From assembly GCA_964405405.1 (NCBI GenBank), contig CAYONT010000018.1, positions 1 to 36,830 on the forward strand: a stretch of 36,830 bases of DNA, in the 5' to 3' direction. Below are positions 1 through 9,016 of this stretch, in pieces. Every line of letters starts with the position of its first letter. Position 1 is the first letter of the stretch. The stretch is from CAMCYM01 sp964405405. GTDB taxonomy: Bacteria; Bacteroidota; Bacteroidia; Flavobacteriales_D; Sanyastnellaceae. Made by a program: the position numbers and the translations under genes. The notes below the pieces were generated by a model. The model saw nothing but the letters and a program-made list of their open reading frames with translations, did no database searches and had not been told where the DNA came from.

Positions 1-1130
1 TCGGAACGCCGTCCCTTGCCTCCCCGCTGGCGACGTCGCTTCTCATCGAATCGCGTAAGCGAATCCTGTCCCACCACATTCGCATAAAGGGCATCCACCT
101 CATCCGGCTCCTGCTCAATCACGAATTCCGCCAGAGAATTGGGCACCTCACCGCGCTCGTTCATGGCCATCAACTCCTGCATGTCCTCCACCGAGATGGG
201 AACCGGAGATGCACCCGGCTCATCCAACGGCAGGAGATAGACCAAACGCTTGAAAATGTCCATTTTAAACACCACCGCCTTGCCCTCCTTCAACCGAACC
301 TTCGCATTGGGACTCGGGAAATCCTTGACCGCCTCCACATACTGATCCAGCTCGTAATTGAGGCAGCACTTGAGCTTGCCGCATTGCCCCGCCAGCTTCT
401 GAGGATTCAAAGAAAGCTGCTGGTATCGGGCTGCCGAAGTCGAAACACTCCGAAAATCCGTCAACCAACTCGAGCAGCACAACTCCCTCCCGCATACCCC
501 GATGCCCCCCACCCGAGCTGCCTCTTGGCGTGCCCCGATTTGACGCATCTCCACCCGGATTCCAAAGGCCCCCGCCAACTCGCGAACCAAGACCCGGAAA
601 TCTACCCGATCCTCCGCCGTGTAATAGAACGTCGCCTTGCGTCCATCCCCTTGGAACTCGACATCCGTCAATTTCATGGCAATGCCCAGTCCTTGGATGA
701 TTTGTCGTCCATCGGTGATGGTCTGAGGCTCCCGGAGCCTCGCCTGTTGCCAACGGTCGATGTCCTCCTGGGTTGCGCGGCGGACGATGCGCTTCACCTC
801 CTGGTCGTCCCGGACCTTTTTCGCACGCATCTGGTTGCGGACCAATTCGCCCCGCAGGCTCACCACCCCCACGTCCTCACCTGTGTCCGTTTCCACCACC
901 ACCACATCCCCCACCTGCAACTCCATTCCTTCCAACTTGCGGTAAAACCCCTTTCGGTTCGCTTTGAAGCGCAGTTCCACCATGTCGCAGGGGGTTTGGC
1001 CTGCAGGCAAAGCCACCCCTTCCAGCCAGTCAAAGACCGTCATGGGGCCACATCCGCCTGTTCCACAATTCCCGTTGCTCTTACAACCGCGAGGTACGCC
1101 TCCTCCTTTGCTGCACGTTGAACATCCCAT
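1..1130 (-). CDS. ricT: PSP1-domain protein RicT/YaaT-like (3' end cut by window edge)
   Basis: 376 residues are visible and the frame is still open at base 1. The central part is a PSP1 domain with the paired cysteine motifs CGRELCC and CGKLKCCLNYE, as in Bacillus RicT (YaaT). There, RicT joins RicA and RicF in an Fe-S-containing complex that affects RNase Y-dependent RNA maturation; whether that role holds in Bacteroidota is unknown. The chosen ATG at 1130 gives a Cys-rich leader (C3, C6, C16, C22, C27) followed by a conserved-looking MTVFDWL segment, which matches my recollection of Bacteroidota homologues. The visible C-terminus is Arg/Gly/Lys-rich (RRRQRGGKGRR). It starts 42 bases after the holB stop on the same strand, so co-transcription is likely. 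The family call is firm; the function is only by homology. Confidence 0.88.
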   Translation of the reverse strand, partial: MGCSTCSKGGGVPRGCKSNGNCGTGGCGPMTVFDWLEGVALPAGQTPCDMVELRFKANRKGFYRKLEGMELQVGDVVVVETDTGEDVGVVSLRGELVRNQMRAKKVRDDQEVKRIVRRATQEDIDRWQQARLREPQTITDGRQIIQGLGIAMKLTDVEFQGDGRKATFYYTAEDRVDFRVLVRELAGAFGIRVEMRQIGARQEAARVGGIGVCGRELCCSSWLTDFRSVSTSAARYQQLSLNPQKLAGQCGKLKCCLNYELDQYVEAVKDFPSPNAKVRLKEGKAVVFKMDIFKRLVYLLPLDEPGASPVPISVEDMQELMAMNERGEVPNSLAEFVIEQEPDEVDALYANVVGQDSLTRFDEKRRRQRGGKGRRS

Positions 1131-1172
1131 GACCCGCTAAATTAAGCCAGGTTGCAGTGCCTCCGACACCCC

Positions 1173-2300
1173 TTACATTTCCCGCCGGAGCAAGGAGTTC
1201 ATTCGGATGCTCAAGTCCATGAAAATCAACTTCCCATTGACGTTTCCGCCCACGTCCCGGTGGGCTTCCTCCATCAGGGATTGCACATCCAACACATTTC
1301 CATGGTGGATGAATGGAGCGAATCGCTGGGCAAAATCCCGTTCTCGCTGCGTCATTCGAACCAGGGGTTCCGCACCGTAGTTGAGCAGGATACACTGCCT
1401 GACCATGTGCATGGCATAGAGCAGGAAACGCTTCATGCCTTCCCGTCCCGGAGCAGCGAAAGCATCTGCCATCTCCACAATCCCGGCCGCATCCCGGCCA
1501 TAACATCCCCGCATCCACCGGACGAAGAGGGCGTGGTCCGGAGCCACCCCTTCACCCGAAGCCAATCGCAATCCCGCAGACAAATTGCCCTCCACCACAC
1601 GTGCCAATTCCCAAGCCACCTCCCATTCCAAGCCTGCACGTGCCGCCAAAACGGCTGCGGCTGACTCGTCCGAAAGTCGCTGAAAACGAATGGCTTGCAC
1701 CCGGGACCGTATGGTCGCGAGCAATTGATCCCCTCGCTCGCTCACAAACAGCATCACCGTCTTGTCCGGCGGCTCCTCGATGAGCTTCAGCATCTTGTTC
1801 GCGGTGTCCACGCGCATGGTCTCGGGAAGCCAGCAAATCCAGACCTTCCAACCCCCCATGAAGGACTTCAAACCCAACTTTCGCTGGATTTCAAGCGCTT
1901 CATGGACCGAGATAAAAAGTTGCTTGCGGTCCGCACCGATGGCATCCACCCACTCATCTTGGCCCAGGTGGGAATTGCCCAACAACGTTTTTCGCCAAGT
2001 GGTTTGAAAAGGTGCCGAGGTCGCGTGTTCCTCCTTCTCGCCCTTGAAGAACGGAAAGGTGAAATGCAGGTCTGGGTGTTGCAAGCCGTCGTGGTGTTTG
2101 CAAGAGGTGCAGGAACCACATGCATCGGCCTCACTGGGCTGCGAACAATGAAGATAGCGCGCAAAGGCGAGGGCCATGGACAAGGTCCCAGCGCCCTCAG
2201 GTCCATCGAATAGCAACGCGTGGGCGACCCGGCCGGAAGCTGCTGCAGCACGCAGGCTTGCTGCGGTTTCCAAATGACCTGGAACGTGGGAGAAAAGCAT
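1173..2300 (-). CDS. holB: DNA polymerase III subunit delta' (clamp loader)
   Basis: 375 residues. This is a clamp-loader AAA+ subunit, needed to open and load the sliding clamp during replication. The N-terminus has the typical HALLFDGPEGAGT segment, a Walker A remnant at residues 33-40 in which the usual Lys is Thr, so ATP binding is doubtful. It is followed by a four-Cys zinc module (C52, C61, C64, C67). A TANKMLKLIEEPP segment and a TIRSRVQ segment correspond to the family's NALLKTLEEPP and sensor/arginine-finger SRC regions. The start ATG at 2300 puts the first motif at the usual distance. Loss of the P-loop Lys is compatible with delta', which is generally a non-hydrolysing subunit. It lies between the TonB receptor gene (45-base gap) and ricT. 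Confidence 0.9.
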   Translation of the reverse strand: MLFSHVPGHLETAASLRAAAASGRVAHALLFDGPEGAGTLSMALAFARYLHCSQPSEADACGSCTSCKHHDGLQHPDLHFTFPFFKGEKEEHATSAPFQTTWRKTLLGNSHLGQDEWVDAIGADRKQLFISVHEALEIQRKLGLKSFMGGWKVWICWLPETMRVDTANKMLKLIEEPPDKTVMLFVSERGDQLLATIRSRVQAIRFQRLSDESAAAVLAARAGLEWEVAWELARVVEGNLSAGLRLASGEGVAPDHALFVRWMRGCYGRDAAGIVEMADAFAAPGREGMKRFLLYAMHMVRQCILLNYGAEPLVRMTQRERDFAQRFAPFIHHGNVLDVQSLMEEAHRDVGGNVNGKLIFMDLSIRMNSLLRREM

Positions 2301-2345
2301 GATTCGAATTTAGCCTAGAACCGGCGGGCGCGGCCCATTAACCCA

Positions 2346-4793
2346 TCAAAACGAGAGATGCACCGACGCGTAAAGGCCCCGGCCTGCCGCTGCAATCCCG
2401 GATGAAAAGACCTGATAATGTTGATCCAACAGGTTACGGACCCCCAAACGAACCTGCCAAGTTTCTGCCGGAGCCAACGCGGCTTCCAGATTCAAGGTCC
2501 ACCAAGCCGGCGTCCCCGTAGGCAGAGCCTCTACATCGTTGTCCTCTCCATCCGGACCATAGTCTTCCAGTGCCTTCGCCCGGTTGTATTGAACCGAGGC
2601 TACGACCGTCAGCCAACGGTACTCGTAATCCATAGCGACCCGACCAAACGTGGGCGGGATGTGGGCCAAAGGCGCGCCAGACTCTAGGTTCTTTCCCCAC
2701 GTCCAGTTGATGGTCCCCTGCAACCCAATCCGTGGGGTGACCTGCGCTCCCAACTCCATCCGCCCGCCACGAATCACGGCACGGGATGCATTCGCCAGGG
2801 TCTGAACCCGAACGGTATCGCCTTGGAAAACAAACAACGTGTCCCCGTTGGGCAAAGCCGCATCCACGGTCACAATGGCATCTTCCCACCAGGAGTAAAA
2901 AGCCCCTCCTGTGACCTGCAGGGCCTCACCGCCGAGCCAACTCCATGTGAAGGTCTGTTCTAGACTATAGAGATACTCGGAACGGAGGGAGTCATTGGGC
3001 ATCTGGACCAACCCGTTCTTCTCCCGGATCTTGACCGCATCATCCACGTTGGGATGGCGGAACCCAGAACCCACTGAGGTGGATGCATGCAAGGAGCGGG
3101 ACAGCTTCCATTGCATGGCTGCACTGCCCGTCAGCGCTCCCTTCGAGGATTCGATTCGGGGATTGGGCAAGGTGAAAAATTCATTGGAATCGTACTTGCC
3201 CAGCAGGTAGACATGGCTGTAACGGGCCCCAGCAGACAAGATGTGCGGCCCCCACTGTTTGCGCACCAAGCCATACAACCCACCGGTTCGCATGATGCTG
3301 CCACCATCCGGATACCGCGTGAGCTCCGTTTCCCGGACGCCTGTCATACGATGTTGCCTGTATGCCACAGAAGCTACGCCATTCCAAGCGCCTGCCATGC
3401 CCACCGTCCAGCGCCATCCCGCTGTACCTGTGTAGGCCAAATTCGCATTGAACCCAGCCACCCGCACGGTTTCCTCCTGGTGGTAACGCCAATCGTCTCC
3501 CAATCGTCGGTTGATCCGATCTTCCCCGATCTCCTGAACGTTGGCGGTGATGTTCAACGTTGAACGCAACCGAGGCACGTAACCCACGTAATTCAGAGAG
3601 GCCATCTTCCGCTCTTGGGGCCCGTAGTTCCACTCCGCCCAACGCAAAACCCCGTTGCGTCGGTCGTCCATCACATCAAAGCGGGGCACATCGGTACTGG
3701 TGCTGTACTGGATGTTGACCCCAAGCGAACCCGATGGCAACTGAAACTGAAGTCGTTGCATGAGGTCCCATTGTTTGTACCCTGAGCCCACTTGCAACAG
3801 AGGGTCCTGGTTTTGCAAAACCGTGTCCCGTCCATCCACCACGGCTGCATATTCCCGAACCAATCCCCACTCCGCATCGCCATGGGGGCGACGAGAACCC
3901 ATCCTTAAGTCCCCGAAAACCGAATGGCTGAAGGAGGTAATGGACGCCCACTTGGGACGGGAAATCTCAGCAGAGGCGTGGTAGTTCCAACTTTGGTTGG
4001 GGCTGCGGTAAGCAATCAAGGCTTGCGCTCGGGTCGCTGGCTCAGACAACGTTGGACGCCGGGTTTGATAGTGGATGACCCCACCGAGGGCGTCGCTGCC
4101 ATACATCACCGAATGCGGCCCCAAAATCACCTCGGTCCGTTGCAACGCATTGGGATCCACCGTGACCGCATTCTGGAGATGGCCCGAACGGTAGATGGCA
4201 TTGTTCATCCGGACGCCATCCACCACCAGCAACACCCGGTTTGCCTCAAATCCCCGGAGCACGGGTGACCCTCCCCCTTGCTGGCTCTCCTGGACCAACA
4301 CCGACCCCGTGGACCAGAGCAAATCAGCCGCATTCAAGGGCACCTCGATTCGCTTCACCGGCGCGATGCGCAACCCAGACAATCCAGAGATATTGGATCC
4401 AGCTCGCTCGCCTTGGCGTCGGTTGGACGTACCGATCACCTCCACCACATCCAGAGAAACCAAGTCATCCACCATTCGCAACCGGGTAGGCATGGCATCC
4501 CTTGGAACAATCACCAAGTCCATGTAACCCACACTCCGCACCACCAACGTGTCCGCTCCCCCGCGAACAGGAGGCACCACCTTCCCATTCGCATCTGCCA
4601 TCTGCGCTTCACCGCTGTTGCGGTTGGCGATCACCGCAAAGGGCACAGGGGTTTGTCCATCGGAGCCCGTGATGGTGATGGGTTTCGGGTGAACCGGTTG
4701 CGCTTGGGCAGAAACTTCCACCACACACCATGACGCACAGGCCAGCGCCCATGCCACAGCCACCCCAAGCAATCGACCTCCCAAGCCTTTCAT
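2346..4793 (-). CDS. TonB-dependent outer-membrane receptor (haem-receptor-like plug)
   Basis: 815 residues from the ATG at 4793. That start is preferred to one 18 codons upstream because it gives a clean signal peptide (MKGLGGRLLGVAVAWALA, cleavage near SAQAQ). The order is: signal peptide; a short carboxypeptidase-regulatory-like beta domain (about 30-110) common in Bacteroidota receptors; a plug domain with VLRGFEANRVLLVVDGVRMN and GPHSVMYGSDALGG; then a long beta-barrel ending in Phe (ASVHLSF). The plug resembles haem/haemoglobin-type receptors, but the substrate cannot be fixed from sequence. Active import would need TonB-ExbBD, which is not in this window. It lies 58 bases downstream of recO and could have its own promoter. 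No partner lipoprotein such as SusD is adjacent, which argues against a glycan-uptake SusCD pair. Confidence 0.88.
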   Translation of the reverse strand: MKGLGGRLLGVAVAWALACASWCVVEVSAQAQPVHPKPITITGSDGQTPVPFAVIANRNSGEAQMADANGKVVPPVRGGADTLVVRSVGYMDLVIVPRDAMPTRLRMVDDLVSLDVVEVIGTSNRRQGERAGSNISGLSGLRIAPVKRIEVPLNAADLLWSTGSVLVQESQQGGGSPVLRGFEANRVLLVVDGVRMNNAIYRSGHLQNAVTVDPNALQRTEVILGPHSVMYGSDALGGVIHYQTRRPTLSEPATRAQALIAYRSPNQSWNYHASAEISRPKWASITSFSHSVFGDLRMGSRRPHGDAEWGLVREYAAVVDGRDTVLQNQDPLLQVGSGYKQWDLMQRLQFQLPSGSLGVNIQYSTSTDVPRFDVMDDRRNGVLRWAEWNYGPQERKMASLNYVGYVPRLRSTLNITANVQEIGEDRINRRLGDDWRYHQEETVRVAGFNANLAYTGTAGWRWTVGMAGAWNGVASVAYRQHRMTGVRETELTRYPDGGSIMRTGGLYGLVRKQWGPHILSAGARYSHVYLLGKYDSNEFFTLPNPRIESSKGALTGSAAMQWKLSRSLHASTSVGSGFRHPNVDDAVKIREKNGLVQMPNDSLRSEYLYSLEQTFTWSWLGGEALQVTGGAFYSWWEDAIVTVDAALPNGDTLFVFQGDTVRVQTLANASRAVIRGGRMELGAQVTPRIGLQGTINWTWGKNLESGAPLAHIPPTFGRVAMDYEYRWLTVVASVQYNRAKALEDYGPDGEDNDVEALPTGTPAWWTLNLEAALAPAETWQVRLGVRNLLDQHYQVFSSGIAAAGRGLYASVHLSF

Positions 4794-4851
4794 GCGGTTT
4801 TGAATATAGAACCCAGCGACTGCAAAAATCGTTCCAAATGAACCCATTTTT

Positions 4852-5580
4852 CTAGGAAAAAACCTCCTCCAAAACCGCCATGCTCTTCAAAGCCGTCGGT
4901 GCGCCCATCTGGTGCCGCAAGTAGCGCAGAGGGCCGACCAGCAGGGCCTTCCGGTCCTTTGCTTGGCAACCCGCCAATGCCGACAGGTCCCCATGCGCGC
5001 ACAATGCGGCCCAAGGGTGTGCGAGGGCGGGTTCGAGGTGATCCTCATCGCGAAGCGGTTCCCACACCCATTCCCCGGTTCGCCAACTCAACCCGTGCCG
5101 GGGAGAGGGCGGCTCGGAAGGTGCCAGCCCCAACAGTTGAACCATTTGGGCGAGAAACACCACATGCAACCAGGCGATGTGGGGTTCGGAATCCAACGCC
5201 AGCGCCGTTTGCCAGAGGGCTTGGGCAATTTCCGGGTGGGGGGTGTCTTCGGGAAGGGTTTTTGCGACGAGTTCGGCCAGGAAAAAAGCCACAGCAGAGC
5301 GGGGGACCTCGCTGGGAATCCGAACGTGCAGGTGGGGCCGCCGCACCTCCTTGAATCGGAACAGTCCCTCCGCACCCCTTCGATTTAAATCATTGAATTC
5401 CAACAGATTGAGTGGTTGCCAAAGTCCCACATTTCGCCCCTTTCGCCCTCCTCCTCCGGGAACCCAAACGGCCACCACCCCCAACCCGAGGGTCAACACC
5501 CGGACAACCCGGCTGTCCTCTCCAAAGGCCACAGAGCCGAGCACCACCCCCTGTTCTGAATCGCGACGCACCGAGGCCAT
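4852..5580 (-). CDS. recO: DNA repair protein RecO
   Basis: 242 residues. RecO helps load RecA on SSB-coated single-stranded DNA in the RecFOR pathway. The N-terminus has the typical RecO OB-fold pattern (short start, then GVVLGSVAFGEDSRVVRVLT and a GGGGRKGRN-type basic turn). The rest is the helical RecO C-terminal part with LFRFKEVRRP and a long alpha-rich region. The usual zinc-binding cysteines are absent, which is common in this group. The open frame extends 51 codons further upstream, but the ATG at 5580 overlaps the stop of the preceding ATPase gene as TAATG and gives the expected family N-terminus. That overlap suggests translational coupling to the AAA+ gene. Confidence 0.85.
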   Translation of the reverse strand: MASVRRDSEQGVVLGSVAFGEDSRVVRVLTLGLGVVAVWVPGGGGRKGRNVGLWQPLNLLEFNDLNRRGAEGLFRFKEVRRPHLHVRIPSEVPRSAVAFFLAELVAKTLPEDTPHPEIAQALWQTALALDSEPHIAWLHVVFLAQMVQLLGLAPSEPPSPRHGLSWRTGEWVWEPLRDEDHLEPALAHPWAALCAHGDLSALAGCQAKDRKALLVGPLRYLRHQMGAPTALKSMAVLEEVFS

Positions 5581-7067
5581 TAGCCCTCCTCCTCCGAGTC
5601 CGACCGAAACAAACCGCTCATGAGGTCGGCAAAAACCGCATCCCCTTGGTTCCAGGTTCGGCCGATGAGGTTGTGTTCCGCCAAACCATGCAGCACAAAC
5701 TCCATCGCGGCCACCGCATGCGCACCCGACCAACCCGGTACATATTGAGCCACCAAGGACTCCAGCCCGGGCACCGATCGGAGTCGGGCCTCGTACTCAG
5801 CATCCGAATCATCCCTCAAAAACTCCAGCGTTTCGTTCGAGGCGAAAAATTGGACCATCGGTGCATAGACGTCCTCCATCTTGCGGCGCCGCACCCGCTC
5901 CGGATCTGGAAACAACTGAACGAAATGCGTGCGAATGGCCTGCCCGATGAGGTGCAATGCCACCTGCTCAGGCCCCTCCCTTTCCCCTTCGTACACCAGT
6001 TCCACCTTGCCCGTGATCGCGGGCAACACCGAAAAAAGGTCGGAGACACGCGTGTAGGTCCGCTCCGCTCCACTCCGAAGCGCCCGCCACTCAGCCGCCG
6101 CGACCAAGTGCTCAAACGCGGTGATGGCCAAGCGCGCCGATACCCCACTTTTGGCGTCGATGTATTCACTTTCCCTAGCCTCAAATCCAATTCGTTCGCA
6201 CAATTCGGCCACCAAAGGCAACACCAGAATCCGCTCCCGTTGCTCCTGTGTCAGACGCGCCTCCTGCGCCGTGATGGCCATGGCATCCTCCACCTGGTGC
6301 GGATAATGCGTCAAAATCTGCGATTGAATACGGTCCTTCAGCGGCGTGATGATGGCACCGCGTTGGGTGTAATCCTCAGGGTTTGCCGTGAAAACAAATT
6401 GCAAATCCAAGGCCAAACGCATCCGAAACCCCCGAATCTGCACATCCCCCTCCTGCAAGATGTTGAACAACGCCACTTGGATGCGGGGTTGCAAGTCCGG
6501 CAATTCATTGATAACGAAAATACAGCGATGGCTACGGGGCACGAGTCCGTAGGCGATGACCCGCTCGTCGCTGTAATCAAGTTTCCAGTTCGCCGCTTTG
6601 ATGGGGTCCACATCCCCGATGAGGTCGGCGACGCCCACGTCCGGGGTGGCCAACTTCTCCACGTACCGCTCCGAACGGTGCATCCACGCAACCGGAGCCG
6701 CGTCGCCTTGTTCCGCCAACATCGACCGGGTGGTCGCGCGCAGCGGCGCCATCGGATCTTCGTTGAGCTCACTGCCGGGCACCACCGGCACCCACTCGTC
6801 CAGCAGCTCCACCAGTCCGCGCGCCATCCGGGTCTTCGCCTGGCCCCTGAGCCCCAGCAGGTTCATGGAGTGCCCGGCAAGCACCGCACGTTCGATCTGC
6901 GGAATGACCGTCTCCTCGTAACCGATGATCCCTGTGAAAATGGGGGTTTTGGAGGCCAAACGGCGGACCAAATTGGCCCGCAATTCTTCCCGAACCGAGC
7001 GGGGTTCGTAACCGCTGGCCCGCAAGGCGCCGAGGGTGTCTATCTGAGGGGGCATGTTGCGTTCCAT
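5580..7067 (-). CDS. ChlI/MoxR-like AAA+ ATPase (magnesium chelatase subunit I family)
   Basis: 495 residues from the ATG at 7067 (a second ATG four codons later is possible; the upstream extension has no family similarity). Walker A is GLRGQAKT at residues 72-79. The Walker B segment is CIFVINELPDLQ with Asn187-Glu188 where Asp-Glu is usual. Sensor 1 is FVFTANPEDY (Asn229), followed by TPLKDRIQSQILTHYP. This is the AAA+ type seen in Mg-chelatase subunit I and MoxR proteins, which work with a VWA partner to remodel a target. The VWA gene is immediately upstream (25-base gap) and recO overlaps downstream. No other chlorophyll or cobalamin gene is present, so a true Mg-chelatase role is unlikely. 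The family is clear and the target is unknown. Confidence 0.85.
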   Translation of the reverse strand: MERNMPPQIDTLGALRASGYEPRSVREELRANLVRRLASKTPIFTGIIGYEETVIPQIERAVLAGHSMNLLGLRGQAKTRMARGLVELLDEWVPVVPGSELNEDPMAPLRATTRSMLAEQGDAAPVAWMHRSERYVEKLATPDVGVADLIGDVDPIKAANWKLDYSDERVIAYGLVPRSHRCIFVINELPDLQPRIQVALFNILQEGDVQIRGFRMRLALDLQFVFTANPEDYTQRGAIITPLKDRIQSQILTHYPHQVEDAMAITAQEARLTQEQRERILVLPLVAELCERIGFEARESEYIDAKSGVSARLAITAFEHLVAAAEWRALRSGAERTYTRVSDLFSVLPAITGKVELVYEGEREGPEQVALHLIGQAIRTHFVQLFPDPERVRRRKMEDVYAPMVQFFASNETLEFLRDDSDAEYEARLRSVPGLESLVAQYVPGWSGAHAVAAMEFVLHGLAEHNLIGRTWNQGDAVFADLMSGLFRSDSEEEG

Positions 7068-7092
7068 GGAAAAAGGGGAAAAGCCACGGTGC

Positions 7093-8199
7093 TCAGCGCA
7101 CCCGTCGGCTGCGGTTTTGTTGAAAATCTTTGAACACCATCTCCCCAAGTCCCTGCAGCCCCGTGAAGAAGGCACGCCCCTGATTTGCCTCGGTAAAGGC
7201 CTCGACAAAGGCTTGCAGTTGCGGGTCCTGCGCAATCATGAAGGTGGTGATGGGGATGTTGAGTTTGCGGCATTCGGTGGCCAAACCGTAACACCGCCCC
7301 GTGATGTACGGGTCCAGGCTCCAACTTGGGTTCTTGTAGTAACCGTCGGTTTCTTTCAAGCAGGTGGGCTTCCCGTCGGTGATCATGAAGATCTGGCGGT
7401 TCGGGGTCTTGCGCCGGCGCAGGAGGTCCATGGCGAGTTCCAACCCGGCGACGGTGTTGGTGTGGTAGGGCCCCACTTGGAGGTAGGGCAGGTCGCCGAG
7501 GCCCACCTGCCAAGCGTCGTCCCCGAAGACAACGATGTCGAGATGGTCTTTGGGGTACCGGGTCGAAATGAGCTGGGCGAGGGCCATGGCGACTTTCTTC
7601 GCCGGGGTGATCCGGTCTTCGCCGTAGAGGATCATGGAGTGGCTGATGTCGATCATCAGGACCGTGGCCGCATTCGACCGGTGCAACCGGTCCTCCACCA
7701 CGAGGTCGCGTTCGGTGAGCTGCAGGTCGTCCAGGCCCGAAGCGATCTGAGCATTGCGCAACGAAGCCCCGAAGTCGATGGCGTCGAGCGGGTCGCCGAA
7801 GGCGTAAGGCCGGCGGTCGGCGGTGGATTCATCGCCGCGCCCGCGAAACCGGGTGGCATGACCACCGGCGTCGGCCTTCTGGAGGTTCCCAAAAACCTGG
7901 TCCAAAGCCCGGTCCCGAATGCCCTGCTCCCCGCGGGCCCCGAGCCCCCGACGGCCTCCCGAACCCCGCTCCCCATCCCGGATGTAGCCCCGCTGCCGCA
8001 ACTCCGCCACAAAGTCATCCAGCGTATAATCCGGGGAAGTCAGCCCGTACTTGGCATCCAACTCCTTCATCCAATCCAGGGCCTCCTCCACATCCCCGGC
8101 CGTGTGGGTGACGAGTTCCAAGAAGACATCACGCAGTCGCTCAAATCGGCTCCTGCGGTCCTCCTCTGGCCTGAATGCGTGAAAAACGTAGCCCTGCAT
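7093..8199 (-). CDS. VWA-domain protein, partner of ChlI/MoxR-like ATPase
   Basis: 368 residues. The N-terminal 70 residues form a helical region (FRPEEDRRSRFERLRDVFLELVTHT). A Gly/Arg/Asp-rich linker follows (about 75-130). The rest is a von Willebrand factor A domain with a complete MIDAS: DISHS at 184-188, a Thr in the PYHTNT loop (about 247-249) and TDG at 274-276. Such proteins pair with MoxR or ChlI ATPases (ChlD/BchD architecture without its own AAA domain) and coordinate a metal to grip a substrate. No signal peptide or membrane segment is seen, so it should be cytoplasmic. It is the first gene of the leftward ATPase-recO set and is divergent from the PrsW-like gene, with 91 bases between starts. 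Confidence 0.85.
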   Translation of the reverse strand: MQGYVFHAFRPEEDRRSRFERLRDVFLELVTHTAGDVEEALDWMKELDAKYGLTSPDYTLDDFVAELRQRGYIRDGERGSGGRRGLGARGEQGIRDRALDQVFGNLQKADAGGHATRFRGRGDESTADRRPYAFGDPLDAIDFGASLRNAQIASGLDDLQLTERDLVVEDRLHRSNAATVLMIDISHSMILYGEDRITPAKKVAMALAQLISTRYPKDHLDIVVFGDDAWQVGLGDLPYLQVGPYHTNTVAGLELAMDLLRRRKTPNRQIFMITDGKPTCLKETDGYYKNPSWSLDPYITGRCYGLATECRKLNIPITTFMIAQDPQLQAFVEAFTEANQGRAFFTGLQGLGEMVFKDFQQNRSRRVR

Positions 8200-8290
8200 G
8201 GTGGAAAGTTACGACGGGAACAATCCTGGGAACGGAAGGTTTTGGGGAGCGCTGGGTTTGGCCTACATTGTTTCCGCAACCTCCGCTGGC

Positions 8291-9007
8291 ATGTCCCAAG
8301 AATTTCTGCTGCTCCTCGCTGCTGCCATCGCTCCGGCCATGGCCGTGGGGCTGTTCATTTACTGGCGGGACGAACACGAAAAGGAACCGGTTCGGCTCCT
8401 GTTGCTCGCCTTTTTGCTCGGTGCATTCAGCATCCTCCCCGCCTTGGTGCTGAGTTTTCTCATGTCCCGAACGGGCCTCAACCTCCAAAGTCCGCACCTG
8501 GCCTTTGCCGCACTCTCATGGATCCTCGCAGTCGGATTGCCGGAGGAGTTCTCGAAGTTCTTCCTCGTGAGGCTGTTTCTCTATCCCCGCCGTGCATTCA
8601 ACGAACCCTACGACGGCATTGTGTACTGTGCGATGTGCGGTCTTGGGTTTGCCACGGTGGAGAACGTGATGTACGTGCTCGAAGGTGGATTTCCGGTCGC
8701 CCTGGGGCGGGCGTTTTTCAGCATCCCCGGGCATGCCTCTTGGTCCGTCCTGGTCGGCTATTTCTTGGGACGGCAGAAGTTCGAGGGGATCCGAGGGGTT
8801 GCATGGTGGGGCCTGCTCCTGGCTGCCTTGCTGCACGGATTGTTCAATTTCTTTCTGTCCCAACCTGATGGATTGACGGGGTCCCTGGTATTCTTCTTGG
8901 CCACCTTCCTGCTCGGGCTGCGGTATGCGCTGCGTGCGATGCGGTTGCACCGGACAGGCTCGCCTTTCCGCCGTTTCCGGTGGAAAAGGAGGGGCATGCA
9001 GGAGTAA
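8291..9007 (+). CDS. PrsW-like intramembrane protease
   Basis: 238 residues from the ATG at 8291; the open frame runs 31 codons further upstream but that part is unlike the family. The protein is mostly hydrophobic, with roughly seven or eight membrane segments. Conserved positions typical of PrsW and the wider CAAX-protease/Rce1 clan are visible: EE at 85-86 in PEEFSKF, Glu124 in TVENVMY, His148 in GHASW and His182 in LLHGLFNF. Early on there is the family-like WRDEHEKEP loop. In Bacillus PrsW makes the site-1 cut in the anti-sigma factor RsiW; in Bacteroidota the substrate is unknown and no anti-sigma gene is nearby. It ends 9 bases before ispG, so the two probably share a transcript. Confidence 0.85.
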   Translation: MSQEFLLLLAAAIAPAMAVGLFIYWRDEHEKEPVRLLLLAFLLGAFSILPALVLSFLMSRTGLNLQSPHLAFAALSWILAVGLPEEFSKFFLVRLFLYPRRAFNEPYDGIVYCAMCGLGFATVENVMYVLEGGFPVALGRAFFSIPGHASWSVLVGYFLGRQKFEGIRGVAWWGLLLAALLHGLFNFFLSQPDGLTGSLVFFLATFLLGLRYALRAMRLHRTGSPFRRFRWKRRGMQE

Positions 9008-9016
9008 CTTTCGGGC

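Noticed and set aside
2346..4793. SusC-type glycan receptor
   Set aside because: The length of 815 residues is short for SusC and no SusD gene is adjacent; the plug resembles haem-type receptors.
5580..8199. True magnesium chelatase (chlorophyll or cobalt chelation)
   Set aside because: No ChlH/CobN large subunit or tetrapyrrole genes are near; the VWA partner lacks an AAA domain; the pair fits the generic MoxR/VWA type.
5412..8868. Long plus-strand open frames opposite recO, the AAA+ gene and the VWA gene (573 and 604 codons)
   Set aside because: Arg/His/Pro-rich antisense shadows of well-identified genes; no family similarity.
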